40,771 bases of DNA from Microcystis wesenbergii FACHB-1317 (GCF_014696875.1 NZ_JACJQV010000170.1:1-40771), one strand, 5' to 3'; positions 9,290-17,654 are shown, counted from the first letter of the stretch. Notes: generated from the sequence alone by a model not told the origin. Numbers and translations: made by a program.

Positions 9290-10006
9290 ATGGTCAAAGC
9301 ATCATCTCCCTTATCTCTAGAGCATCTCTATCATGTTCCCACCTACACTATAGCCGATACTGCGCGCTATCTCCATATTCCTTTGCCCACTCTGAGAACG
9401 TGGGTACGAGGACGCACCTACCCCACTAAAAAAGGACAAAAAGAGTTTTTACCCCTCATTCAACGACCTAATCTGAATATTCCGCAACTTTCCTTTACTA
9501 ACTTAGTGGAAGCGCACGTTTTAAGAGTTATTCGCAAAGTTCATAACATCCCTCTCGATAAAGTTAGACTGGCCCTAGACTATATTAGTGAACAATTTAA
9601 CACCGATCATCCTCTAGTTCAAAAACAATTTAGTACCGATGGAATTGACCTTTTTATTGAACAATTTGAACATTTAATTAATGCCTCCCGTTCGGTACAA
9701 TTGACGATGAAACAATTCTTAAATAATCTCTTAACTCGTATTGAATGGGATGAACAAGATATCGCCACACGGCTTTTTCCCACTATCGACATAAATGGGG
9801 AAGACTTCAGCAATAAAGTCCTAAAGATAGACCCTAATATTTCCTTCGGAAAACCCGTGATCACAGGAACAGGAATTCCCACTAAAGTTGTCACAGAACT
9901 TTATGATGCGGGGGACTCTATAGAAGATATTGCCAATGATTATAATTGTCAACCTTGGCAAATTGAAAAAGCGATTTTATTCGAGTGCAATTGGCAAGCG
10001 GTATGA
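9290..10006 (+). CDS. DUF433 antitoxin-like protein with N-terminal MerR-type helix-turn-helix
   Basis: The 238-residue protein has an N-terminal DNA-binding region (YTIADTARYLHIPLPTLRTW, residues 19-38) like MerR/excisionase helix-turn-helix domains. The C-terminal part, from about residue 184, is a DUF433 domain containing ISFGKPVITGTGIPTKVV and ending in a short helix pair. DUF433 proteins are regularly encoded just upstream of PIN-like toxins and are regarded as VapB-type antitoxins. The TGA stop overlaps the ATG of the next gene by four bases (ATGA at 10003-10006), which indicates coupled translation with that gene. The fused HTH suggests that the protein autoregulates its own operon; that is inference from family behaviour. 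Confidence 0.8.
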   Translation: MVKASSPLSLEHLYHVPTYTIADTARYLHIPLPTLRTWVRGRTYPTKKGQKEFLPLIQRPNLNIPQLSFTNLVEAHVLRVIRKVHNIPLDKVRLALDYISEQFNTDHPLVQKQFSTDGIDLFIEQFEHLINASRSVQLTMKQFLNNLLTRIEWDEQDIATRLFPTIDINGEDFSNKVLKIDPNISFGKPVITGTGIPTKVVTELYDAGDSIEDIANDYNCQPWQIEKAILFECNWQAV

Positions 10007-10425
10007 CCTATCAATACACCTATTTTATCGACCGCGCTTTAGGAAAATCTATCGGTGAAGCTTTGCAAGAAATAGGGGTTAAAATTGAATTTCATCATGC
10101 CCATTTTGCCCCAGATGCACCGGATACGGAGTGGCTACCTATTGTTAGTCAAAGAGGATGGATAGTATTAACTAAAGATGTAAACATTGGTAGAAATATT
10201 TTAGAAGTTCAACAGATAGCCCGTTATCAGGCTCAAGTATTTGTTTTAGTTTCTGGTAACTTACCTCGTCAAACCATGGTTAATATTTTTGTCGAAACAA
10301 TCGATAAAATCGAAAAAATAATTCAAGGTAATCAAGCCCCTTTTATCGCCAAAATATACCAAGATTTTCAAGTAAAATTGTGGAAAAATAAAAATGAATT
10401 AACCAGAATAATAGAAACTATGTAA
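10003..10425 (+). CDS. PIN-like (DUF5615-type) putative toxin paired with the DUF433 protein
   Basis: The 140-residue protein starts at ATG 10003, inside the ATGA overlap with the upstream gene; an in-frame GTG at 9985 is less likely. The N-terminal YTYFIDRALGKSIGEAL has the Asp of a first PIN strand. The segment GWIVLTKDVNIG supplies the conserved T-K-D of the later strand, as in DUF5615/PIN-like nucleases. This is the expected toxin half of a DUF433 module. It may cleave RNA, but no target is visible. About 250 bp without a gene separate it from rpmB. Confidence 0.75.
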   Translation: MTYQYTYFIDRALGKSIGEALQEIGVKIEFHHAHFAPDAPDTEWLPIVSQRGWIVLTKDVNIGRNILEVQQIARYQAQVFVLVSGNLPRQTMVNIFVETIDKIEKIIQGNQAPFIAKIYQDFQVKLWKNKNELTRIIETM

Positions 10426-10678
10426 AACTTATTAAAATATTTTTTATTCAGTAAAAAATTACAGCTAAATTTGTTGACAATATTCTCACCATTACCTTTG
10501 ATGCAATTGTCGAAATTGTCTGAGCAGTGAACCGGTTTAATCAACTTCTTAATCCCCCCACTTGCTGTTAAATTTATCTCCGTTCACTTCACCCAGGGGA
10601 AGGGGGGACTTCTGGCGAGATTTGAGTTAAACTAGAAAGGTTGACTATTGACAAACATCGATCGCACAGGAGTAAATT

Positions 10679-10915
10679 ATGTCTAGAGTCTGTACTATGA
10701 CGGGGAAAAAGGCCAATAACGCCTATGCGGTGTCCCACTCCCACCGTCGCACCAAAAAATTACAAGAAGCTAACCTACAATGGAAAAGAGTTTGGTGGTC
10801 GGAAGGCAACCGTTGGGTAAAACTACGCATCTCCACCAAAGCTATCAAAACCATTGAAAAGAAAGGATTAGCCGTCTTCGCTAGAGAAGTAGGCTTAAAC
10901 TTGAATTTGTACTAA
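10679..10915 (+). CDS. rpmB: 50S ribosomal protein L28
   Basis: The 78-residue basic protein starts [20 protein letters not shown] and has the L28 pattern of an N-terminal Cys/Thr-Gly-Lys segment, SHSHRRTKK, and a C-terminal [13 protein letters not shown]. It binds 23S rRNA in the large ribosomal subunit. ACAGGAG lies six bases before the ATG. Sequences like TTGACTATTGACA upstream (about 10640-10652) could hold the promoter. The gene is monocistronic, followed by psaK on the same strand after about 145 bp. The family and length match well. Confidence 0.97.
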   Translation: MSRVCTMTGKKANNAYAVSHSHRRTKKLQEANLQWKRVWWSEGNRWVKLRISTKAIKTIEKKGLAVFAREVGLNLNLY

Positions 10916-11059
10916 GCGAGTAGTTCAGAAGTGGAGACGAATCGGCCCTATCGTTGACTCCTCTGCTTTTGATTATTAAGTATTGCAACAGGGCGTGATG
11001 TGGGGTGAAAACTACCTTTAAGATTAAAAACTTAAAACGACCTGTTCAGGAGAATTTCA

Positions 11060-11326
11060 ATGTATTCAACCCTATTAATGGCCGCTACCGCCGTACAAGG
11101 TTCCAGCGAATGGAGTCCCAAAGTGGCGATTGTCATGATTATCTGCAATATTCTCGCTATTGCTTTCGGTAAAGCGACTATTCAACAACAAAATGTCGGT
11201 CCTGCTTTACCTTCCCCCGCTTTATTCGGTGGTATGGGATTAGGCGCTTTACTGGGTACTACCAGTTTTGGTCATGTCCTCGGTGCCGGTGTCATCCTCG
11301 GTCTTTCCCGTCTGGGAGTTATCTAA
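11060..11326 (+). CDS. psaK: Photosystem I reaction centre subunit PsaK
   Basis: This 88-residue protein is the small peripheral PSI subunit with two transmembrane helices that bind chlorophyll at the outer edge of each monomer. The first helix is around VAIVMIICNILAIAFGKATI, the second around ALLGTTSFGHVLGAGVILG, and they are joined by a Pro/Gly-rich loop (VGPALPSPALFGG). The start at ATG 11060 is preceded by CAGGAG. A clear hairpin plus T-run follows the stop. Cyanobacteria often carry two psaK copies, one induced by high light; nothing here tells which one this is. Confidence 0.96.
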   Translation: MYSTLLMAATAVQGSSEWSPKVAIVMIICNILAIAFGKATIQQQNVGPALPSPALFGGMGLGALLGTTSFGHVLGAGVILGLSRLGVI

Positions 11327-11344
11327 ATATGTTTTGATTTTCTC

Positions 11345-11375
11345 AATCGGTGGCCAAAAGTCACCGATTTCTTTT
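11345..11375 (+). terminator. Rho-independent type terminator after psaK
   Basis: AATCGGTG and CACCGATT form a perfect 8-bp stem around a 9-base loop, immediately followed by TTTCTTTTG. It sits 18 bp after the psaK stop codon. Confidence 0.75.
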
Positions 11376-11488
11376 GTTAAGTACCTAAGCAAAATTAATT
11401 ACACATATCTAACCACCTCTTGCCTCTTACCTTTTGCCTTTTGCCTTTTGCCTATCCTAACCAAGAAATTAATTTTGCACGACTACTT

Positions 11489-12625
11489 ATGACTTTACCT
11501 CAAAAAAATTCTTTTTGGTACGATGAGCGATTTCAGAAGATTTTTCTACAGGTAATTATCCTGCTAATTGTCTGCCTAATTTTCTGGTTTTTTGGCCGCA
11601 ATTTAGTGATTAATTTCCAACGCTTACGCTTAAGTTTTGGCTTTGGCTTTCTCTTTGATCCCGACCGACCAGCCTCTTTTGCGATTGGTGACTCTCCTAT
11701 TGCCTACAGTCCCACCGATACCTATTTTCGCGCTCTTTTGGTGGGATTAGTTAATTCCCTCCGCATTATGATTAGTGGCATATTTTTGGCGATTAGTCTG
11801 GGAATAGTCATCGGGTTAGGTCGCTTGTCGGATAATTGGTTAATTCGTCAGTTAGCAACAATTTATGTGGAAACTATTCGCAATACTCCTTTATTATTAC
11901 AATTATTTTTTTGGTATTTTGCTGTATTTCTAAAACTGCCGAAGATTGAGGACTCTTTAGAGTTTTTTGGTAGTGTATTCTTAAATAACTCAGGAGTCTA
12001 TTTGCCTTTCCCCGCTAATAGTTTCAGGACATGGTTAGCCTTAGCTATCATTATTTTAGGAATAATTCTCTCATTATTTTTATGTCTAAAAAATAAACTT
12101 AGTTTATGCCTAACTAGCCTACTAATCCTAGTTATAATTCCTCTAATCTTGGGTTTACAATGGCAAAGTCCCCAAGTTAATCCTCTTAATCAAAATATTG
12201 ACTTTGGTTTACATCTTTCTTCCGAGTTTGCCACCCTCTTAATCGGTTTAACTGTTTATACAGCTGCCTTTATTGCGGAAACGGTACGGGGGGGGATTCA
12301 ATCGGTTAATCGGGGACAATGGGAAGCAGCTAAAGCCTTGGGATTAAAACCTTTATTAGTGATGAGATTAGTAATTTTTCCCCAAGCTTTGCCAGTGATT
12401 ATTCCTCCTTTAACTAATGAATGTTTAAATCTGGTTAAAAACTCTAGTTTAGCGATCGCTATCGGTTATAATGATATTTATGCTATCTCTAGTACCATCG
12501 CTAATCAGACAGGAAAAGCTGTAGAAATGTTAATAGTAGTTATGGCAACCTATTTATTCTTTAATCTGGTGATTTCCTTGACTATGAATCAATTAAACAA
12601 ACGGGTAAAAATTCAGGAAAGGTAG
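11489..12625 (+). CDS. Amino-acid ABC transporter permease (AapQ/BztB/NatG type)
   Basis: The 378-residue inner-membrane permease has a hydrophobic N-terminal helix and a set of transmembrane segments. The His/Glu/Gln/Arg-family signature lies near the C-terminus: EAAKALGLKPLLVMRLVIFP (EAA loop contacting the ATPase), then QALPVIIPPLTNE. The long insertion between the early and late helices (about residues 155-225) is typical of AapQ/BztB permeases, which pair with an AapM-type permease and a periplasmic binding protein for neutral and acidic amino acids; NatG is the cyanobacterial counterpart. ATG 11489 is chosen; the 23 codons upstream in frame consist of the low-complexity TTGCCTTTTGCC repeat. 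No partner genes adjoin it, so the transporter genes are dispersed. Confidence 0.85.
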   Translation: MTLPQKNSFWYDERFQKIFLQVIILLIVCLIFWFFGRNLVINFQRLRLSFGFGFLFDPDRPASFAIGDSPIAYSPTDTYFRALLVGLVNSLRIMISGIFLAISLGIVIGLGRLSDNWLIRQLATIYVETIRNTPLLLQLFFWYFAVFLKLPKIEDSLEFFGSVFLNNSGVYLPFPANSFRTWLALAIIILGIILSLFLCLKNKLSLCLTSLLILVIIPLILGLQWQSPQVNPLNQNIDFGLHLSSEFATLLIGLTVYTAAFIAETVRGGIQSVNRGQWEAAKALGLKPLLVMRLVIFPQALPVIIPPLTNECLNLVKNSSLAIAIGYNDIYAISSTIANQTGKAVEMLIVVMATYLFFNLVISLTMNQLNKRVKIQER

Positions 12626-12652
12626 GGTGTGTTAGCGAGCGCGTAACGCACC
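12626..12652. repeat. Hairpin of the GGTGCGTTA repeat family at the permease stop codon
   Basis: GGTGTGTTA pairs with TAACGCACC across nine bases (one G-T pair). The hairpin starts directly after the permease stop and may act as its transcript end. Another TAACGCACC follows at 12673-12681. It is related to the tandem units at 341-513. Confidence 0.6.
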
Positions 12653-12702
12653 GAATCGCACCAAAAGGTAGCCTAACGCACCAGAATTTAGCGATAAATT
12701 AA

Positions 12703-12948
12703 TTAATGAGCATTACCAGAATATAAAGCGGTGATAATTGCTGTCACCGCAGGACTAAGACTAGATAAAACCACCACAGAAGCGGTGGCAATGATGATAG
12801 TAGTAGCCATTCTCACCATACCATCTGTCCCTTTTTGATAGGCATCAAATTTATATTCTAAGCGGTCAACTTTTTGACCAAGTTCTTCTCGCAATTGAAT
12901 CAACGCTTCTCTGATGTCATCATTACTGGGATTTTCGGGAATTTGCAT
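12703..12948 (-). CDS. Small coiled-coil protein with C-terminal membrane segment, unknown
   Basis: An 81-residue frame starts MQIPENPSNDDIREALIQL. Residues 8-40 form a likely amphipathic helix or coiled coil (REELGQKVDRLEYKFDAY). A hydrophobic C-terminal anchor follows, with MATTIIIATASVVVLSSLSP and VTAIITALY. Proteins of this plan, a short coiled coil before a tail anchor, are common and unassigned in cyanobacteria. An in-frame TTG five codons upstream (12963) is possible. The gene stands alone between the permease and the DUF4336 gene. I give no function. Confidence 0.5.
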   Translation of the reverse strand: MQIPENPSNDDIREALIQLREELGQKVDRLEYKFDAYQKGTDGMVRMATTIIIATASVVVLSSLSPAVTAIITALYSGNAH

Positions 12949-13006
12949 AACCTTAATTAGCAATCAACTAACAACCGCATATATTATAGCAGTTCTCAGC
13001 CATAAA

Positions 13007-14182
13007 TTACAATTTTTTATCAGGAGGAGGAGTCAATCGCCAACGCACTAAAAAACTATCAATACTTTCTAAACATTCCAAGTCATCTTTAGGTAAATAA
13101 GAATCTTTTAACAAGAAAGAAAAAGCCTGCTGAAACTCTTGACTATCAGCTTGAATCGGACTAGCAAAATGACAAGGAATAACCTGTTTAATCGGCCATT
13201 GGGAAATTCTCTCAACCCATTGACTAACCTCGTCAGTAGTGCGATTAAGAATCAAAGTTTGCAAAATTGGCGCGACTATTAACCTCCCCTCTCGACGCAA
13301 ATTTAAAAAAGTCCTTTGCCAATCATCACCCCATTGAAAAGGGAATAAACCAAAATAGGCTTTTTTACTCTTTTCCTTAGCAGTAAAAGCATCTCTAAAC
13401 ACCTTAATCCAATTGGGAACAGCTAAAACAGGAGGTTGAAAATAAAGAGCAAAAAGACAAATTCTCTGCCAACCACGACGGCGATTTTCTGGGGTATCCT
13501 CCACCAAATCCTTAGCACTATTTTTAGCGTGAAACAGCAGGGGATAGGGGTCTAATTCTAAAATAGCGGGAGGATTTTCTGGGATAGAAATAATGCCATC
13601 AGTCAGCAGCAGAGTTTGAGAGTAGTGATGAAAAAAAGCCACTTCCGAGAAGTATCCCACATTCAGATCAATTGCGGGTAAAATTTCATAACTAAAATCT
13701 TTTCCTAAAGAAGTGGTTGCCGAGTCAGCAGGTAAAATTTCTGTTCGTTTTGCCGGTAAACCCAACCAACTCAAAGGTAAATTAAGAGGAAAACTCCATT
13801 GATTAGGAGCAACATAAACTATAGCCTTAGGAAAATAACGGGCAAAAGGACCGACAAAAACCTTATGTTCAATCCCAGAAATCGTCGGCAAAATAATATA
13901 TTTAACTTCCCCGTGTTCACTTTCCAACTCACGCATTAAGCGAATACATTCAGGAGTCGGGGCCACTGGTGCATAAACAAATAAACCCCCAGATGCTAAC
14001 CTAATTACCGTCATGCGAATCGGCACGACCACATAAAAAATACCCTGCAATTGCTCAAATGTCCAGAGCGTATCTTGCACCACTTCTTGGCGAATTGTCC
14101 GTCTTTGACCGTAGGGATAAAGTGGTACAATTGGCCAAAAAGGCCATGATAAATCTTGCGGAGTTATTGCGGCTTTTGTCAT
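13007..14182 (-). CDS. DUF4336 family protein, metallo-beta-lactamase-like fold
   Basis: The 391-residue protein opens with an aromatic segment (DLSWPFWPIVPLYPYGQRRT) and continues MTVIRLASGGLFVYAPVAPT, the usual beginning of DUF4336 proteins. These are related to metallo-beta-lactamase-fold hydrolases but have a degenerate metal site. In the second half, IKQVIPCHFASPI carries a conserved His-Phe that may correspond to a metal or active-site region. There is no signal peptide, so a cytosolic location is likely. It is divergent from the GTPase gene across about 58 bp, where both promoters must lie. The substrate is unknown for the family. Confidence 0.75.
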   Translation of the reverse strand: MTKAAITPQDLSWPFWPIVPLYPYGQRRTIRQEVVQDTLWTFEQLQGIFYVVVPIRMTVIRLASGGLFVYAPVAPTPECIRLMRELESEHGEVKYIILPTISGIEHKVFVGPFARYFPKAIVYVAPNQWSFPLNLPLSWLGLPAKRTEILPADSATTSLGKDFSYEILPAIDLNVGYFSEVAFFHHYSQTLLLTDGIISIPENPPAILELDPYPLLFHAKNSAKDLVEDTPENRRRGWQRICLFALYFQPPVLAVPNWIKVFRDAFTAKEKSKKAYFGLFPFQWGDDWQRTFLNLRREGRLIVAPILQTLILNRTTDEVSQWVERISQWPIKQVIPCHFASPIQADSQEFQQAFSFLLKDSYLPKDDLECLESIDSFLVRWRLTPPPDKKL

Positions 14183-14240
14183 CGTCTGATTCTATCGCTG
14201 AAAATCTCTATTTTAGTTATCATAAACCTTTCTAATCCCC

Positions 14241-15503
14241 ATGACTGATAAACTGCCCATTGATTCTTTGGTCAATACTTGGAATAGTCTCACGGGGGAA
14301 GTGATGAAAAGACTCCCCATCGACCAGTTGACTAATACTGTCCTCCAGTGGTTTAGTGTTAGTGACACTCAAGTGGCGGAAATTTTAGAAAAAGTCCGTC
14401 AAGAATTACCCACCACCGAGGCGCTGTTAATCGGCAAACCCCAAACGGGAAAAAGTTCGATTATTCGGGGAATAACGGGAGTTTCGGCGGAAATAGTCGG
14501 GCAAGGTTTCCGTCCCCACACCCAAAACACCCAGCGCTACACCTACCCCGCGGAAGACTTACCCCTGTTGATTTTTACCGATACAGTGGGGTTAGGAGAT
14601 GCCTATCAACACACAGAGACGATAATCGCGGAATTATTGGCAGATTTAGCCGAAAATACGGGACGCGCCCAGGTTTTTATCCTGACGGTAAAAATTGATG
14701 ATTTTGCCACCGATAGCCTTCTGGAAATTACCAAACAACTGCGGCAAAAATATCCTAAAATCCCCTGTTTACTGGCTGTAACCTGCCTTCATCAGCTTTA
14801 TCCCCCTAATACCGCCGATCATCCCCCTTATCCTCCCGATTTCGAGGATATCAATCGTGCCTATCAAGAAATTAAAGAAACTTTTAAGGATTTATATGAC
14901 AATTCTGTGCTAATCGATTTTACCCTAGAGGAAGACGGTTACAACCCTGTTTTTTACGGTTTAGAGGCATTTAGAGACAATTTAGCCGATTTATTGCCAA
15001 AAGCTGAGGCTAACACCATCCACCAACTTTTAGATCGGGAAACCAGCAATAAATTAGGCCATCTCTATCGGGACGTAGCCCGACGCTATATGTTAGCCTT
15101 TTCCGTCATAGCGGGAACCTTGGCGGCGATTCCCTTACCCTTAGCGACTATGCCGGTGTTAACCGCCCTACAAGTGTCAATGGTGGGGGTTTTAGGTAAA
15201 TTATACGGTCAAGTCTTAACCCCATCCCAAGCCGGTGGAATCGTCAGTGCGATCGCTGGCGGCTTTTTGGCCCAGGCCATCGGTCGGGAATTGGTGAAAT
15301 TTATTCCCGGTTTTGGCAGTGTTATCGCCGCTTCTTGGTCCGCTGCCTATACCTGGGCCTTAGGAGAGGGCGCTTGTGTCTATTTTGGCGATTTAATGGG
15401 GGGTAAAAAACCCGATCCTAAGAGGATTCAAAGGGTGATGAAAGAGGCTTTTTCTGCTGCCCAAGAAAGATTTAAAAATGTCGCTACGGGAGGAGATAAT
15501 TGA
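14241..15503 (+). CDS. P-loop GTPase with C-terminal DUF697-like membrane domain
   Basis: The 420-residue protein has a Walker A/G1 loop GKPQTGKSS (65-73) and a G3 motif DTVGLGD (114-120), like Era/YcjX-type TRAFAC GTPases. A canonical NKxD G4 motif is not seen; the corresponding strand reads LLAVTCLHQLY, so base specificity may be unusual. The C-terminal third (about 285-400) holds Gly/Ala-rich hydrophobic helices (IAGTLAAIPLPLATMPVLTA and IVSAIAGGFLAQAIGREL) matching DUF697-like membrane domains. It is probably a membrane-associated GTPase involved in envelope or organelle-like membrane work; this is inferred from related families. The start codon ATG 14241 is clear. Confidence 0.75.
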   Translation: MTDKLPIDSLVNTWNSLTGEVMKRLPIDQLTNTVLQWFSVSDTQVAEILEKVRQELPTTEALLIGKPQTGKSSIIRGITGVSAEIVGQGFRPHTQNTQRYTYPAEDLPLLIFTDTVGLGDAYQHTETIIAELLADLAENTGRAQVFILTVKIDDFATDSLLEITKQLRQKYPKIPCLLAVTCLHQLYPPNTADHPPYPPDFEDINRAYQEIKETFKDLYDNSVLIDFTLEEDGYNPVFYGLEAFRDNLADLLPKAEANTIHQLLDRETSNKLGHLYRDVARRYMLAFSVIAGTLAAIPLPLATMPVLTALQVSMVGVLGKLYGQVLTPSQAGGIVSAIAGGFLAQAIGRELVKFIPGFGSVIAASWSAAYTWALGEGACVYFGDLMGGKKPDPKRIQRVMKEAFSAAQERFKNVATGGDN

Positions 15504-15894
15504 TCGGTATTCAAAGAATATAGTCATTTCAGATAAATCTGATACACTCTAGAGCGACGGGAAAATATCTTAAGAATTTGTGGTATGTAGATATAGATTC
15601 GTCCAGTGTCCGAGGGTGAACCGACTAATAACAGTTATCAGTTAGACGTTTTCAGTGCAATACCGAAGGCACTGCCTAATACTGTGCCGAGCTTGTAGTA
15701 TATTAACTAAGTGTAATGCGTCTCTTGAACGGGAAACGGCTTTGCTGATTTTAAGTATGAATTGTCCCCTAGACAATTTTTCAAACCTAGTCCTAAGCGT
15801 TGGTTGTGGATAGGATTCACAATTAGCATCCATATCTTGATCCAGCAACGCCTAAAACTGTTAGAATAGGTCAAATCAATTAACTAGAGGCCCT
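15504..15894. other. 391-bp interval without recognisable gene
   Basis: The longest minus-strand frame here (15642-15848, 68 codons) has no recognisable features. On the plus strand an open stretch of about 47 codons ends in a TAG at 15867 and reads KRWLWIGFTISIHILIQQ near its end, which looks more protein-like but has no start codon. It may be the tail of a decayed gene. I see no tRNA or convincing long hairpin. Confidence 0.4.
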
Positions 15895-16209
15895 ATGTTA
15901 GCTCTAACCTATCCACACATAGAAAAAAGTGACGACCAACCCGCACATTTACAAAGATTACCGCGTATCCGCGTTGCTCAAATTGTCATGGACTACATCG
16001 CCTATGGTTGGTCCGTAGAAGAAATCTGTCGTCAACACCTTTATTTAACCCCAGCCGAAGCTCATGCAGCCATGGGTTACTATTTTGACCATCAAGAAGA
16101 AATTGACCAAGAAATCACAATGGAATGGCAACAAGTACAAGAAAATATGACTAATCAAGCTGCCAAGTCGCCTTTTTATATTCGTATGAAAGCCAAAGGG
16201 CTACTGTAA
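15895..16209 (+). CDS. DUF433 antitoxin-like protein
   Basis: A 104-residue DUF433 protein without the extra HTH of the one at 9290. The core LPRIRVAQIVMDYIAYGWSV with EEICRQHLYLTPAEAHAAM is the typical DUF433 fold, a short beta hairpin followed by a helix pair. The C-terminal 35 residues are charged and probably wrap the toxin. ATG 15895 follows GAGGCCCT. The stop abuts the ATG of the PIN-like gene at 16210 with no gap, so both are on one transcript with coupled translation. It is the second DUF433 module of the window and is very different in sequence from the first. Confidence 0.82.
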   Translation: MLALTYPHIEKSDDQPAHLQRLPRIRVAQIVMDYIAYGWSVEEICRQHLYLTPAEAHAAMGYYFDHQEEIDQEITMEWQQVQENMTNQAAKSPFYIRMKAKGLL

Positions 16210-16560
16210 ATGACTATTGCTTTGTACATGGATGTTCACGTTCCCCAGGCAATTACCGAACAGTTGCGTCGCCGAGGCATAGATGTATTAACAGCATTTG
16301 AAGACGGAACCGAACAACTACCTGATGATCAACTTTTGCTAAGAGTAACTGAGCTTAAGCGCATTCTCTTTACCCAAGACATTCGCTTTAGAGTTTTAGC
16401 CGAAACTTGGCAAGTAAAAGGCAAACCGTTTTCAGGTTTAATTTTTGGTCATCAACTTGGAGGCACTATTGGTCAATTTGTCAAGGATTTAGAATTGATT
16501 GCTAAGGCTTCTGAACCAGATCTATGGTTCAATACAGTTGAATATATTCCGTTCAAGTAA
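16210..16560 (+). CDS. DUF5615 PIN-like putative toxin
   Basis: A 116-residue protein beginning MTIALYMDVHVPQAITEQLR: the Asp in MDVHVP is the first acidic residue of PIN-like nucleases of the DUF5615 family. RILFTQDIRFRVLAE holds the later T-x-D motif, and a Phe-Ser-Gly-Leu-Ile strand follows. Family members are presumed ribonucleases neutralised by the DUF433 partner. The gene starts on the base right after the antitoxin stop. A damaged brnT follows directly, giving a small toxin-antitoxin island from 15895 to 17136. Confidence 0.8.
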   Translation: MTIALYMDVHVPQAITEQLRRRGIDVLTAFEDGTEQLPDDQLLLRVTELKRILFTQDIRFRVLAETWQVKGKPFSGLIFGHQLGGTIGQFVKDLELIAKASEPDLWFNTVEYIPFK

Positions 16561-16579
16561 TAGACAAAACATATAAAAA

Positions 16580-16892
16580 ATGTGCCATCAGTTTCAGTGG
16601 GTAGCAGTATAATTGTTTTAGGCAGTTTGACTGGGATAAAAATAAAGCAGAACGCAATCTATCAAAGCAGCCAGTCTCATTTGAGGAGGTAAAAACTGTT
16701 TTTGATGATTCTCTCTATGTTGAATTATACGATCCAGAGCATTCTGAAGATGAGGATCGTTATCTTCTCGTTGGACAGTCAAACCGAGGACGATTGTTGA
16801 TTATATCCTATACCGAAAGGGATAACTTAATACGCCTCATTAGCGCAAGAGAAGTGACAAAAACCGAGCGAGAAACCTATGAACAGGGATAA
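16580..16892 (+). pseudogene. brnT: brnT-like toxin gene without a usable start
   Basis: The frame from 16605 to TAA 16892 encodes a BrnT ribonuclease-like toxin: QFDWDKNKAERNLSKQ, then VSFEEVKTVFDD, DEDRYLLVGQSNRGRLL and RLISAREVTKTERE, which cover the whole family. But no ATG, GTG or TTG lies in frame between the TAG at 16602 and the conserved part. The codon where ATG is expected (16620) reads AGG. Alternatively ATG 16580 opens MCHQFQW in another frame and stops after 10 codons. CAGTTTnnnTGGG occurs twice, 34 bp apart (16589 and 16623), so a 34-bp duplication or insertion may have caused the frameshift. The antitoxin gene overlaps the 3' end by 14 bp. Confidence 0.7.
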
Positions 16893-17136
16893 GTCAGGAA
16901 TGGAAGATGATTTACGGGCAGAGTATGACTTCAAGAGCCTTCGAGTCAGAAAGTTAGGCCCTGGAAGAAAAAGTTTTGGTGGAGTTACTGTACGGTTAGA
17001 ACCTGATGTCGCAGAAATGTTTCCTAGCGCTGATGCAGTTAATGAGGCACTACGATTCTTAATTAGAGTGATGCGAGATAATCAGGCTCTTGCTCCAACG
17101 GCAGCGGCTAAAAATTCAGAGGTAGCCGAAGATTAA
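16879..17136 (+). CDS. brnA: BrnA-like antitoxin
   Basis: The 85-residue protein carries the BrnA-type features: an acidic N-terminal segment DDLRAEYDF, a basic linker (RVRKLGPGRKSFGG), and a ribbon-helix-helix-like C-terminus VRLEPDVAEMFPSADAVNEA. BrnA neutralises BrnT and represses the operon. The frame is intact and starts at ATG 16879 inside the end of brnT; a second ATG at 16900 (MEDDLRAEYDF) is an equally good start. With the toxin apparently dead, brnA may be under no selection as an antitoxin or may cross-neutralise a BrnT encoded elsewhere. Confidence 0.7.
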   Translation: MNRDKSGMEDDLRAEYDFKSLRVRKLGPGRKSFGGVTVRLEPDVAEMFPSADAVNEALRFLIRVMRDNQALAPTAAAKNSEVAED

Positions 17137-17211
17137 AACGATTGCTAAATAGTCAAAAGTGCCTCAAGGCGATAGCGTTGTAGCACCTTAAACCCTATAC
17201 TTTACCCACAG

Positions 17212-17613
17212 TTAAAAACGAAAGGAAAAAGGCAGTAAATCCGAGAGATTAAAACAATAATTTTGCTGAGTTCCACAGATAATAATCTCCGCTTGCGGTG
17301 CTAATTCGGCCATCCATTGACGACAGGCTCCGCAGGGAGTTAACTGACTAATATCATCCTTCCCATCGATACAGGCTATAGCGATCGCCCGTACTTCTCG
17401 ATCGCCCGCCGCGATTATTTGCGCTAAAGTTGCCCTTTCCGCGCACAAACTCAAGCCATAACTCGCGTTCTCTACATTAGTACCAGCATAAATCTTTTTA
17501 TTTGTCAAGACCGCTGCCCCCACCCGAAAACGGGAATAGGGAGAATAGGAAAGTTTCGCCACTTCCCGAGCAGTGTCACAGAGTTGTTGTCTTTCTTGGT
17601 CAGATAGGGTCAT
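17212..17613 (-). CDS. cdd: Cytidine deaminase
   Basis: The 133-residue enzyme converts cytidine and deoxycytidine to uridine and deoxyuridine in pyrimidine salvage. The zinc site is complete: C57-A-E59 in SLCAERATL and P93-C94-G-A-C97 in LTPCGACRQW. E59 is the proton-shuttling glutamate. The substrate-binding segment FRVGAAV and the NVENASYG loop are also present. The length matches the homotetrameric Cdd class (about 130 residues). The gene stands alone on the minus strand, between the toxin-antitoxin island and the IS200/IS605 relic. Confidence 0.96.
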   Translation of the reverse strand: MTLSDQERQQLCDTAREVAKLSYSPYSRFRVGAAVLTNKKIYAGTNVENASYGLSLCAERATLAQIIAAGDREVRAIAIACIDGKDDISQLTPCGACRQWMAELAPQAEIIICGTQQNYCFNLSDLLPFSFRF

Positions 17614-17654
17614 CGGCTAGATAGCATCCGAGGCAACTTTGATTACCGAAAAAT

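Noticed and set aside
11420-11488. N-terminal extension of the ABC permease
   Set aside because: The added codons are the low-complexity TTGCCTTTTGCC repeat; ATG 11489 fits the family start.
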